From assembly GCA_947378305.1 (NCBI GenBank), contig CANCJJ010000001.1:1-64000 (forward strand): a DNA stretch of 64,000 bases. Direction: 5' to 3'. This document shows, one piece after another, positions 30,964-38,338 of the stretch. Positions within the stretch are counted from its first letter, which is position 1. Each line of letters starts with the position of its first letter. Below the pieces are notes generated by a model. It was not told where the DNA came from. It was given only the letters and a program-made list of their open reading frames with translations, and ran no database searches. The DNA is from Phenylobacterium aquaticum. Lineage in GTDB: Bacteria > Pseudomonadota > Alphaproteobacteria > Caulobacterales > Caulobacteraceae. A program made the translations under genes and the position numbers.

Positions 30964-32958
30964 ATGTCCTCAAGGACGCCCTGGAGCGTCAAGGGAATCG
31001 ATCCAAAAGCCCGGGAGGTCGCAAAGGACCTGGCCCGTCGGTCTGACATGACCCTGGGCACCTGGCTGAACGCCCGTATTTTCGAAGAACAGGCCCCCCA
31101 GCCCAGTCGCGCCGATGATGACCTGCCTGACCTGAATCAAACCCTGGACCAGCTTGGCCGCCGACTTGACCTTGCAGAAGCTGCCCTGCAGGTGCCCGTC
31201 CCTGAGGCCCTGATCTCCAGTCTCCAGCACCTGGAATCCAAGATTGAGGACCTTGCGGCCCGGATTGCCCGGTCAGAGCAGGGGTCAGCGCGCAGGGTCA
31301 GTGCCCTGGGCCGGGAGGTTCTCACCCTGGCAGAGGCCTTGACCCACCGGGTCAGTCAGGCGGAGGCGCGAAATTCGGAAGCGATTGGGCGCGTGAGCCA
31401 GGACCTGGTGCGCATGAATCAGGGCTTTGAATCCCGCCTCTCCCTCAATTCAGCGGCGCAAGCCGATGCCATGGCGCGCCTGGGTGGCGAGATTGCCCTC
31501 ATGCGCGACCGCCTTGCCGCGCGCATGGCCGATCCGGAGCGCAAGCCCGCCCTGGGGGCGAATTTGACTCCTTCATCGACATCGCCGTCGCCAGATGCCC
31601 CGCTGGACGACCCCTTAAGGGACCGGATACGCCAGAGCGAGGGTCGGACGGCGCTTCTGTTGGAACAGGCCCGCGCCCAGATCGAGGCCCACCGCGCCCA
31701 GAAGGATAGGTCTGGATCGGGGTCCACCAGCGACCTCATGCCTCCTGTTGCCGACCCTTCCGGCGATGACCTGTTTGATGAGCAGCTATTTCAACCCCTG
31801 CCCGTTCCGGACGCCCGGCCCATTCTTGATACACGACCGGTCTTTTCCCCTCAGGCCCGGACGGTCGGACCCTTTGGGCGTAGTTTCAGCCTGTCGGGGG
31901 CTCAGGGAGAGATGAGCCTGGTCCCGACCGGGCCTGTCCTGGTCTCCAGCCGTGATCCTGCTGCGGAAGAGGGGCAGGACCTGGAATATCCGATGGAGGC
32001 CCCGGCCCTGGCCGCCCGGTCCCGACCGACCAACTGGACCTTGCGGCTCGTCGCGACAACCTCGCTCATTGCCCTTAGCCTGGCAGGCCTTGGACTGCTG
32101 CAACAGGCACCGGGCGGCGCGAGTTTGCCCAGGTCCGGCCCTCCCGCCAAGGTCGTCTCCAAGACCCTGCCGCCGGCGGTACAGCCCCGACTTGCTGTCG
32201 CCCTGACCCCTGCGGTCACCGCTCCCGCTGCGACATCCGCCCTCCCGGACCTGTCCACACGGTTCGATCAGGCCAGAAGAGATTTGGCCGCAAACCGGCC
32301 CGGGGCCCTGGCCGATCTACAGGGGCTGGCCAATCTGGGTTTTCCGCCTGCCCGGGCCTTGCTGATCGATGTCTATGACAAGGGACAGGGTAATATTGCC
32401 CGCGATCCGGCCGCCGCGAGGGTCTGGATGCAGCGTGGCGCTGAAGCCGGCGACCGGCTGGCCATGCATCGTCTGGCCTTGACCCTTGCTCAGGGGACCG
32501 CTGGCCCCAAGGACCCGGTCACGGCCAGTCGCTGGTTTCGCAAGGCCGCAGATCTGGGTCTGGTGGACAGTCAGTTCAATATGGGCGTGATCTATGAGCG
32601 GGGCCTGGGTGTCGAACGCGATCTGACCCAGGCCTATAACTGGTATGTCATCGCCGCGCGGGCGGGCGATGGGGAGGCCCGGAAAAGTGCCGATCGCCTG
32701 CGCGAGCAAGTCCCGCTCGAAGCGCGCCTGGCAGCAGGCGGGTCTGACTCAACGGCGACGAGCCCCCAGGATAGCGCCGACATCAAGCAGGCCCAGCGGG
32801 TCCTTTACCGGCTAGGCTATTATCGCGGGACCACGGACGGCCTTGCCAGCGCGGCCTTCAAACAGGCCCTGAGTGCCTATCAGCGCGAGCACAACCTGAC
32901 GGTGACCGGTGGCCTGGATCCCCTGACAACCCAGCGCCTTGCCGTCCTGGCGCAATAG
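30964..32958 (+). CDS. podJ: PodJ-like polarity/localisation factor (Sel1 repeats, PG-binding domain)
   Basis: 664 residues from ATG 30964 (MSSRTPWSVKGIDPKAREVAKDLARRSDMTLGTWLNARI, the standard PodJ beginning); the track start adds 30 leader residues. The cytoplasmic part has coiled-coil stretches (about residues 55-190 and 225-245). One membrane span (LRLVATTSLIALSLAGLGLL, about 361-380) is followed by periplasmic Sel1-like repeats (ALLIDVYDKGQGNIARDPAAARVWMQRGAEAGD; FNMGVIYERGLGVERDLTQAYNWYVIAARAGD) and a C-terminal PG_binding_1 domain (QRVLYRLGYYRGTTDGLASAAFKQAL). In Caulobacter PodJ organises the new pole and directs stalk and pilus machinery. This copy is about two-thirds of that length, with a shorter coiled-coil part. 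Confidence 0.85.
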   Translation: MSSRTPWSVKGIDPKAREVAKDLARRSDMTLGTWLNARIFEEQAPQPSRADDDLPDLNQTLDQLGRRLDLAEAALQVPVPEALISSLQHLESKIEDLAARIARSEQGSARRVSALGREVLTLAEALTHRVSQAEARNSEAIGRVSQDLVRMNQGFESRLSLNSAAQADAMARLGGEIALMRDRLAARMADPERKPALGANLTPSSTSPSPDAPLDDPLRDRIRQSEGRTALLLEQARAQIEAHRAQKDRSGSGSTSDLMPPVADPSGDDLFDEQLFQPLPVPDARPILDTRPVFSPQARTVGPFGRSFSLSGAQGEMSLVPTGPVLVSSRDPAAEEGQDLEYPMEAPALAARSRPTNWTLRLVATTSLIALSLAGLGLLQQAPGGASLPRSGPPAKVVSKTLPPAVQPRLAVALTPAVTAPAATSALPDLSTRFDQARRDLAANRPGALADLQGLANLGFPPARALLIDVYDKGQGNIARDPAAARVWMQRGAEAGDRLAMHRLALTLAQGTAGPKDPVTASRWFRKAADLGLVDSQFNMGVIYERGLGVERDLTQAYNWYVIAARAGDGEARKSADRLREQVPLEARLAAGGSDSTATSPQDSADIKQAQRVLYRLGYYRGTTDGLASAAFKQALSAYQREHNLTVTGGLDPLTTQRLAVLAQ

Positions 32959-33072
32959 TCTTCGGGCACCCGGGATGGGTCCGCATGGCCAAATCTTTAG
33001 ACGGGATAAACCAGTCTTGGCCCAATCTGGTGGTCCGGGCCGGTTCTGGCCCCGGGTGAGGGACCGGATCGT

Positions 33073-33996
33073 TTGAATATCTATCTGCCGATAGCCGAGA
33101 TTTCGGTGAATGCGCCGCTCCTGATTGCGCTAGGCGCGGCTGTCGGCTTCATTTCCGGCATGTTCGGGATTGGTGGCGGGTTTCTCATGACCCCGGTCCT
33201 GGTATTCTTCGGAATTCCCCCCGCAATTGCCGTGGCCAGCCTGGCCAGCCATGTCGCGGCCTCCTCAACCTCCAGTGTCATCTCCTACACCCGGGCCAGG
33301 GCCGTCGATTTCAAGATGGGCGGCATACTCGCAGGCGGCGGGGCCTTGGGCTCCCTGATCGGGGTTGAGGTCTTTCGCTGGCTGAGGGTCATGGGCCAGG
33401 TCGATGTGGTGGTGTCCCTGGCCTATCTGATCTTTCTGGGGGCCATTGGCGGACTCATGCTGGTGGAATCCGTCGGGGCCATTCGCCGGGCGCGTCAGGG
33501 GGGGCCGCCCCGTCCCGCCGCAGATCGCCGCCCCATCTGGCTCTATGGCCTGCCCTTCAAGGTCCGCTTTAGTCGTTCCAAGCTCTATATCAGCGTCATT
33601 CCCCCCGTGATTCTGGGGATTTTTGTCGGCATGCTTTCGGCGATCATGGGGGTGGGTGGCGGGTTCATCCTTGTGCCGGCCATGATCTATCTTCTGCGCA
33701 TGCCCGCCAGTGTCGTCGTCGGCACCAGCCTGTTTCAGATCATCATCACCACCACCCTGACCAGTGTGCTTCAGGCCGGGCGCAACCAGACGGTCGATAT
33801 TGTGCTGGCCACCCTCTTGCTGATCGGCGGCGTCATGGGGGCCCAGCTCGGCGCACGGGCCTCCTCCCGGTTCCGGGCCGAGGAGCTTCGCGCCCTCCTG
33901 GCCCTCATCGTGCTGGCCGTGGGCCTTCGCATGGGTCTTGGCCTGTTTCTGACGCCGGAGGATCCCTTCGTCCTCATGAGCGGGATTGGCGGATGA
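33073..33996 (+). CDS. TauE/SafE-family sulfite/organosulfonate exporter (copy 1)
   Basis: 307 residues from TTG 33073. Eight or so hydrophobic spans form two repeats, each with the family Gly-rich motif: GAAVGFISGMFGIGGGFLMTPVLVFFG near residue 17 and GIFVGMLSAIMGVGGGFILVPAMIYLL near residue 183. The central loop is cytoplasmic and basic (RRARQGGPPRPAADRRP). TauE proteins export sulfite, sulfoacetate or related anions. The gene is the first of a coupled row: its stop overlaps the ATG of the TIGR02186 gene, an association common in alphaproteobacteria, and a DUF3429 gene follows. Confidence 0.9.
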   Translation: MNIYLPIAEISVNAPLLIALGAAVGFISGMFGIGGGFLMTPVLVFFGIPPAIAVASLASHVAASSTSSVISYTRARAVDFKMGGILAGGGALGSLIGVEVFRWLRVMGQVDVVVSLAYLIFLGAIGGLMLVESVGAIRRARQGGPPRPAADRRPIWLYGLPFKVRFSRSKLYISVIPPVILGIFVGMLSAIMGVGGGFILVPAMIYLLRMPASVVVGTSLFQIIITTTLTSVLQAGRNQTVDIVLATLLLIGGVMGAQLGARASSRFRAEELRALLALIVLAVGLRMGLGLFLTPEDPFVLMSGIGG

Positions 33997-34718
33997 TGGC
34001 CCCCCTCCCGCCCCCGTCGGTCCCGGCTGAGGTCTCTGCGGCCCTGACCACCCCGCGGGTCCAGGTCACCTCCGGCTTTCAGGGGGCGAGGATTGTCCTT
34101 TATGGCGCAGTGATCGATCCCCGCGCCTGTCCCTGTGATGTCGTGGTTCTGGTTCGAGGCCCTGAGCAGTCCGTGCGCATTGCCCGCAAGATTCGCGTGG
34201 CCGGGCTCTGGCTGAACTCACGCCCGGTGGAATTTCGCGGGGCCCCCGGCTTCTACATGGCGGCCTCGACCCGACCCTTGAAGACCATTGCCAGTCCTGC
34301 GGTTCTCAGTCAGCGCGGGGCCGGGCTTGAGCACCTGCCCATTCGCAGCACGGGCACCCCGGGCCTTGAGGTCTCGGACCAGGCGGAATGGCGAGCGGCC
34401 ATTGTCCGGCTCAAAACCCAGGCGAAACTCTACAATGCCGATCCCGAGGGCGTGACCTTTGTGGATCAGGGGCTGTTCAAGTCAGAGATCAACCTGCCGA
34501 CCGCAGCCCCCATTGGTCGCTACCGGGCGGAGATCATGCTCTTCCGTCAGGGTCAGGCGGTGGCCACCCGGTCCCGAGACTTCACCGTCGAAAAGGTGGG
34601 TTTCGAGCGGCTGATTTACCTTTTTGCCCACGGCGCACCTTGGGTTTATGGTCTAGTCTCGGTTGCCATTGCGCTCGGGGCGGGTTGGGTGGCATCGACA
34701 ATCTTCAGGAGGGTTTAG
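33993..34718 (+). CDS. TIGR02186-family protein, apparently without signal peptide
   Basis: 241 residues from an ATG overlapping the TauE stop. The body matches the TIGR02186 family that sits beside TauE-like exporters: RVQVTSGFQGARIVLYGAVIDPRACPCDVVVLVRGPEQSVRIARKIRVAGLWLNSRPVEFRGAPGFYMAAST, and a C-terminal membrane span (WVYGLVSVAIALGAGWVASTIF) after a presumably periplasmic domain. Relatives have an N-terminal signal peptide; here the N-terminus MMAPLPPPSVPAEVSAALTTP has none. Either the true start is elsewhere inside tauE or export uses only the C-terminal anchor. The function is unknown, probably a helper of the exporter. Confidence 0.88.
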   Translation: MMAPLPPPSVPAEVSAALTTPRVQVTSGFQGARIVLYGAVIDPRACPCDVVVLVRGPEQSVRIARKIRVAGLWLNSRPVEFRGAPGFYMAASTRPLKTIASPAVLSQRGAGLEHLPIRSTGTPGLEVSDQAEWRAAIVRLKTQAKLYNADPEGVTFVDQGLFKSEINLPTAAPIGRYRAEIMLFRQGQAVATRSRDFTVEKVGFERLIYLFAHGAPWVYGLVSVAIALGAGWVASTIFRRV

Positions 34719-35158
34719 TGTCTGAACCTGTGCCAAGATCCATCTGGGCGCTCGCCCTGATCGGTATGCTCGGATTTCCGATTTCGGCAGCCCTGTTTGT
34801 CTACGGGCCAGCCCCCTATGCAGAGCGGGGCCTGCACTTCCTTCTGGCCTGGTCTGCGGTGATGATGGGCTTTCTGGGCGGCGTCCGATGGAGCCTCGAA
34901 AGCAGCAGGGCCATTCCGCGGGCCCTCCGCCTGGGTGTCGCCATCCTGCCGCCGCTGGTTGGATGCGGCCTGCTCTTGGCCCGGGATTTTCTGGAACTTG
35001 ACTGGTCCCTTGGCGGCTATCTTGCGGCCTTTCTGGTGGCCTGGCTGTTTGATCAGGTCCCGGAAACCCCCTCCCGGTTTCCGCGCCTCATGACGATCCT
35101 GACCTTCATGGCCTGTATTGGCCTGGCCATGGCTCTGGAAAAAGCCTTGCGGATGTAA
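34718..35158 (+). CDS. DUF3429 inner-membrane protein
   Basis: 146 residues from GTG 34718, which shares one base with the TAG stop of the previous gene and has AGGAGGG upstream; the long track frame before it is spurious. Four to five hydrophobic spans: WALALIGMLGFPISAALFVYG, LHFLLAWSAVMMGFLGGVRWSLE (the family motif YxxxxxxFLGGVxWG), LRLGVAILPPLVGCGLLLARDF, LGGYLAAFLVAWLFDQ and LMTILTFMACIGLAMALEKAL. DUF3429 proteins have no known function. Translational coupling to TIGR02186 and TauE suggests joint expression. Confidence 0.85.
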   Translation: MSEPVPRSIWALALIGMLGFPISAALFVYGPAPYAERGLHFLLAWSAVMMGFLGGVRWSLESSRAIPRALRLGVAILPPLVGCGLLLARDFLELDWSLGGYLAAFLVAWLFDQVPETPSRFPRLMTILTFMACIGLAMALEKALRM

Positions 35159-35163
35159 CCGGC

Positions 35164-35874
35164 TCAGTCGGGACAGAGGGACCGTCGTCCTACCGCATGG
35201 ACCCGCTGGGTGCCCAGAACCCCGGCCAGGGGCGGGGTCGCAAACAGGCCCTCAAAGGCAGGGTCGAGGAGATTCAAACCCCCGGCATAGGCCCCGAAGG
35301 CGGGCAGGATCAGTCTCAGGCCATCTGTGGCAAAGCATCGGCGTCGCACCTGGCCACGCGGTCCGGAAATGCGGGCGCAGGGGTGCAAATGGCCCGAAAC
35401 CTCGCCCGGCCTCGGTCCCGCTTCGGGCTCATGGCGCAGGGTCAGCCCCGCTAGCGAGAGGTCCGCAACCACCTCACCCGGGGCCAGGCGCGGTCCGTCC
35501 TCATCATGATTGCCCGTGACCCAGACCAGGGTTCGACCCTGGGCGAGGGCGGCCAGGTCCCGGGCATCCTCGGGTGCCAACCGGGCCTCGGCCTGATCAT
35601 CATGGAAACTGTCCCCCAGCAGGATCAGCGTCTTCGGTCCCCGTCGCGCCACCTCCGCCGATAGTCGCGCCAGGGTCTCGCGGGTATCATAGGGCGGCAG
35701 CAGCTGCCCCCGCCGGGCATAGGCCGATCCCTTCTCCAGGTGCAGGTCGCCAACAACCAGGGCGGAGTCCCCCGGCATCCAGAGGGCACCAGACAGGCAA
35801 AGAGTCACCGGGCTTCCCGACAGCTCCACATCCAGTCCGCCGCAGGGTGAGGCTGTCCAGGCTGGAGACGTCAT
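35164..35874 (-). CDS. pdeM: Ligase-associated DNA-damage-response endonuclease PdeM
   Basis: 236 residues of the calcineurin-like metallophosphoesterase fold. Metal-ligand motifs are seen in VVGDLHLEKGSAYARRG (D-x-H), ILLGDSFHDDQAEAR (G-D-x-x-H-D), WVTGNHDEDG (G-N-H-D) and the late GEVSGHLHPCARI (G-H-x-H). This is the PdeM group found with an Lhr-like helicase and usually also an exonuclease and an ATP-dependent DNA ligase in a repair locus. The ATG overlaps the helicase stop by 4 bases, so the two are co-translated. Ligase and exonuclease genes are not adjacent here. Confidence 0.93.
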   Translation of the reverse strand: MTSPAWTASPCGGLDVELSGSPVTLCLSGALWMPGDSALVVGDLHLEKGSAYARRGQLLPPYDTRETLARLSAEVARRGPKTLILLGDSFHDDQAEARLAPEDARDLAALAQGRTLVWVTGNHDEDGPRLAPGEVVADLSLAGLTLRHEPEAGPRPGEVSGHLHPCARISGPRGQVRRRCFATDGLRLILPAFGAYAGGLNLLDPAFEGLFATPPLAGVLGTQRVHAVGRRSLCPD

Positions 35875-38333
35875 GCCGTGGCCTCGGCGATCAACTCACG
35901 CTCGGCCTCGGCGAGAATCAGGTCGCCCGATTCACCCGGGCTTCGCTCCTTGCCGATCTCCATCAATATGGGCACCGAAAAGGGCGACAGGTGATCCAGA
36001 TGAACGGGGTGGAGCTTTCCCCGCACCCGCGCCAGCAACTGGCCCAGACGCGCAACATCGATCATCCCGGTTGCGGCATCTTCACGCGCGCACCTCAGGA
36101 GCAGGTGGTCCGGCTGGTGGCGTCGCAAAACGTCATAGATCAGGTCCGTGGAGAAGGTGACCTGCCGTCCGCTCTTCTGTGCCGCCCCGGGAAACCGCCG
36201 CTCAATCAGGCCTGAAATCACTGCACAGCCCTTGAAGGCCCGCTTCATCATGAAACTTTCATCCAACCAGGCGTCCAGATCGTCGCCCAGCATGTCCTCG
36301 TCGAAAAGATCAGCAAGATTCAGGTCCGCCATGGGCCGGGCCGACCAGATGGCCAGGGCGTAATCATTGCAGACAAAGCCCAGGGGCTCGGCCCCCGCCC
36401 GCTCAAGCCTGCGGGTCAGCAACATGGCCAGGGTGGTGTGGGCCAAACGTCCCTCAAACGGATAGCAGACCAGAAAATGCCGCCGACCCCGGGGGAAGGT
36501 CTCCAGCAGGAGTTCGTCCTCTGCAACAATGGCTGAGCGGGCCTTTTGCAGCTCCAGCCACTCGCGCACATCGTCGGGCAGGACCGACCAGCCCGCCTCA
36601 TTGAACATCAACTCCCGCACCCGCTTGGCCAGATAGCTCGACAGGGCAAATTTCGATCCGCCCCAGGATGGCAGTTTCGGATCCTTGTCGGCGGCGGGCC
36701 GGACCAGGACATCCAGCCCCGTCACGGCCACCAGGCTCCAGACCTGTCCGGCAAAGACAAAGGTATCGCCGGGGTTCAGCATTTCGAAATACCCCTCCTC
36801 GATCTCGCCAATCTTGCGCCCGCCCCTCAGGCTCTTGCCCATCGCCTGGCGCACGGACAGGACGGCCGGCGACAGGATCGCCCCGACATTCAGCCTGTGC
36901 CTCTGGGCGGTCGCCACGTCCCGCACCTTCCAGGTCCCCTCCTGGGTCTTCACGATCCGCCGGAACCGGTCATAGCTGCGCAGGGCATAGCCGCCGGTCG
37001 AGACGAAATCGACCACCTGCTCGAAGTCCTCCCAGCCCAGGTCCCGATAGGGCCCCGCCGTCAGGATCTCGTCATAGAGCCCGGTCAGGGTGAAGGGCTC
37101 GGAACAGGCACACCCCATAATGTGCTGGGCCAGGACATCCAGAGCGCCGATCCGCGCGGCCTCCCCGTCAAACCGGTTCTCGGCAATCGCCTCCCGCGCG
37201 GCCTGACATTCAAGCGTCTCGAACCGGTTGGCCGGAACGAACAGGGCGCGGCTTGGCTCGTCCATGCGGTGATTGGCCCGCCCGATCCTCTGGACCATGC
37301 GACTGGCTCCCTTGGGCGAGGCCAGCTGGATCACCAGGTCCACATCGCCCCAGTCAATCCCAAGATCCAGGGTGGAGGTGCAGATCACCGCCCGCAGGGC
37401 CCCGCGCGCCATGGCCGCCTCGACCTTGCGCCTTTGTTCCGCAGCCAGACTGCCGTGATGCAAGGCAATGGGCAGGTTGTCCTCGTTCAGTCGCCACAAT
37501 TCCTGAAAGGCAAATTCAGCCTGGAACCGGGTATTGACGAAGACCAGGGCGGTACGCGCTCCGCGAATGGCATCATAGACCTCGGCCATGGCGTGTTTGG
37601 CCGTATGCCCAGCCCAGGGCACCCGGCCCTCGGACAACAGCAGATCGACAATCGGGGCGGCCCCCCTCGGACCCTGCACCAGGGCCACAGGACGGTCCCC
37701 GCGACCCAGCCAGGTCTGGATGACCTCCGGGTCCTCGACCGTGGCCGACAGTCCCACCCGTCGAGCGCCGGGGGCTAGTCGAGACAGCCTCGCCAGGTCC
37801 AGCGCCAGCAGGTCGCCGCGCTTGGAGGCATGGATGGCATGAACCTCGTCGATAATAATGCAGGCCAGATCCTCGAAATAGCGCCGCGCGCCGTCCCAGG
37901 CGCAGAACAGGGCCAGCTGTTCCGGGGTGGTCAACAGAATGTCCGGCGGCTTCAGCCTCTGTCGCTGACGCCGCGCCAGTCCGGTGTCTCCCGTGCGGCT
38001 CTCCGCCACGATATCCAGCCCCATGTCCCGGATGGGGAGCATCAGGTTGCGTTCGACATCGACAGCCAGGGCCTTCAGGGGCGAAATATAGAGGGTGTGC
38101 ACGCCCCTGGGCGACCCGTCCCTGGACCGTCCGGCCAGATCAATCAGGCTGGGCAGAAACCCGGCCAGGGTCTTGCCGCCCCCCGTGGGCGCAATCAGCA
38201 GACAGTCCTGCCCCGCCCGACCGGCGGCAACCATGTCCAGCTGGTGGGCACGGGGGCTCCATCCCCGGCTGGCGAACCAGTCGGAAAAGCTCCGGGGCAG
38301 ACCGGACTCCCCCATGTCGGCGGCGTTAACCAT
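35871..38333 (-). CDS. Ligase-associated DEXH-box helicase (Lhr-like)
   Basis: 820 residues. Helicase motifs occur in order: Q-like region with RAHQLDMVAAGRAGQD; Walker A LLIAPTGGGKTLAGF (about residues 37-51); TTPEQLAL; motif II CIIIDEVHAIHASKRG; motif III RVGLSATVEDPE; ICTSTLDLGIDWGDVDLVIQLASPKGASRMVQRIGRANHRMDEPSR (motifs V and VI). The winged-helix and Lhr-core C-terminal domains follow (GDTFVFAGQVWSLVAVTGLDVLVRPA...). The family unwinds RNA:DNA hybrids and nicked DNA 3' to 5' in a repair set with PdeM. The ATG at 38333 or at 38315 (MGESGLPRSF) could be the start. It is divergent from a second helicase gene, with only 5 bases between. Confidence 0.94.
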   Translation of the reverse strand: MVNAADMGESGLPRSFSDWFASRGWSPRAHQLDMVAAGRAGQDCLLIAPTGGGKTLAGFLPSLIDLAGRSRDGSPRGVHTLYISPLKALAVDVERNLMLPIRDMGLDIVAESRTGDTGLARRQRQRLKPPDILLTTPEQLALFCAWDGARRYFEDLACIIIDEVHAIHASKRGDLLALDLARLSRLAPGARRVGLSATVEDPEVIQTWLGRGDRPVALVQGPRGAAPIVDLLLSEGRVPWAGHTAKHAMAEVYDAIRGARTALVFVNTRFQAEFAFQELWRLNEDNLPIALHHGSLAAEQRRKVEAAMARGALRAVICTSTLDLGIDWGDVDLVIQLASPKGASRMVQRIGRANHRMDEPSRALFVPANRFETLECQAAREAIAENRFDGEAARIGALDVLAQHIMGCACSEPFTLTGLYDEILTAGPYRDLGWEDFEQVVDFVSTGGYALRSYDRFRRIVKTQEGTWKVRDVATAQRHRLNVGAILSPAVLSVRQAMGKSLRGGRKIGEIEEGYFEMLNPGDTFVFAGQVWSLVAVTGLDVLVRPAADKDPKLPSWGGSKFALSSYLAKRVRELMFNEAGWSVLPDDVREWLELQKARSAIVAEDELLLETFPRGRRHFLVCYPFEGRLAHTTLAMLLTRRLERAGAEPLGFVCNDYALAIWSARPMADLNLADLFDEDMLGDDLDAWLDESFMMKRAFKGCAVISGLIERRFPGAAQKSGRQVTFSTDLIYDVLRRHQPDHLLLRCAREDAATGMIDVARLGQLLARVRGKLHPVHLDHLSPFSVPILMEIGKERSPGESGDLILAEAERELIAEATA

Positions 38334-38338
38334 ATTTC

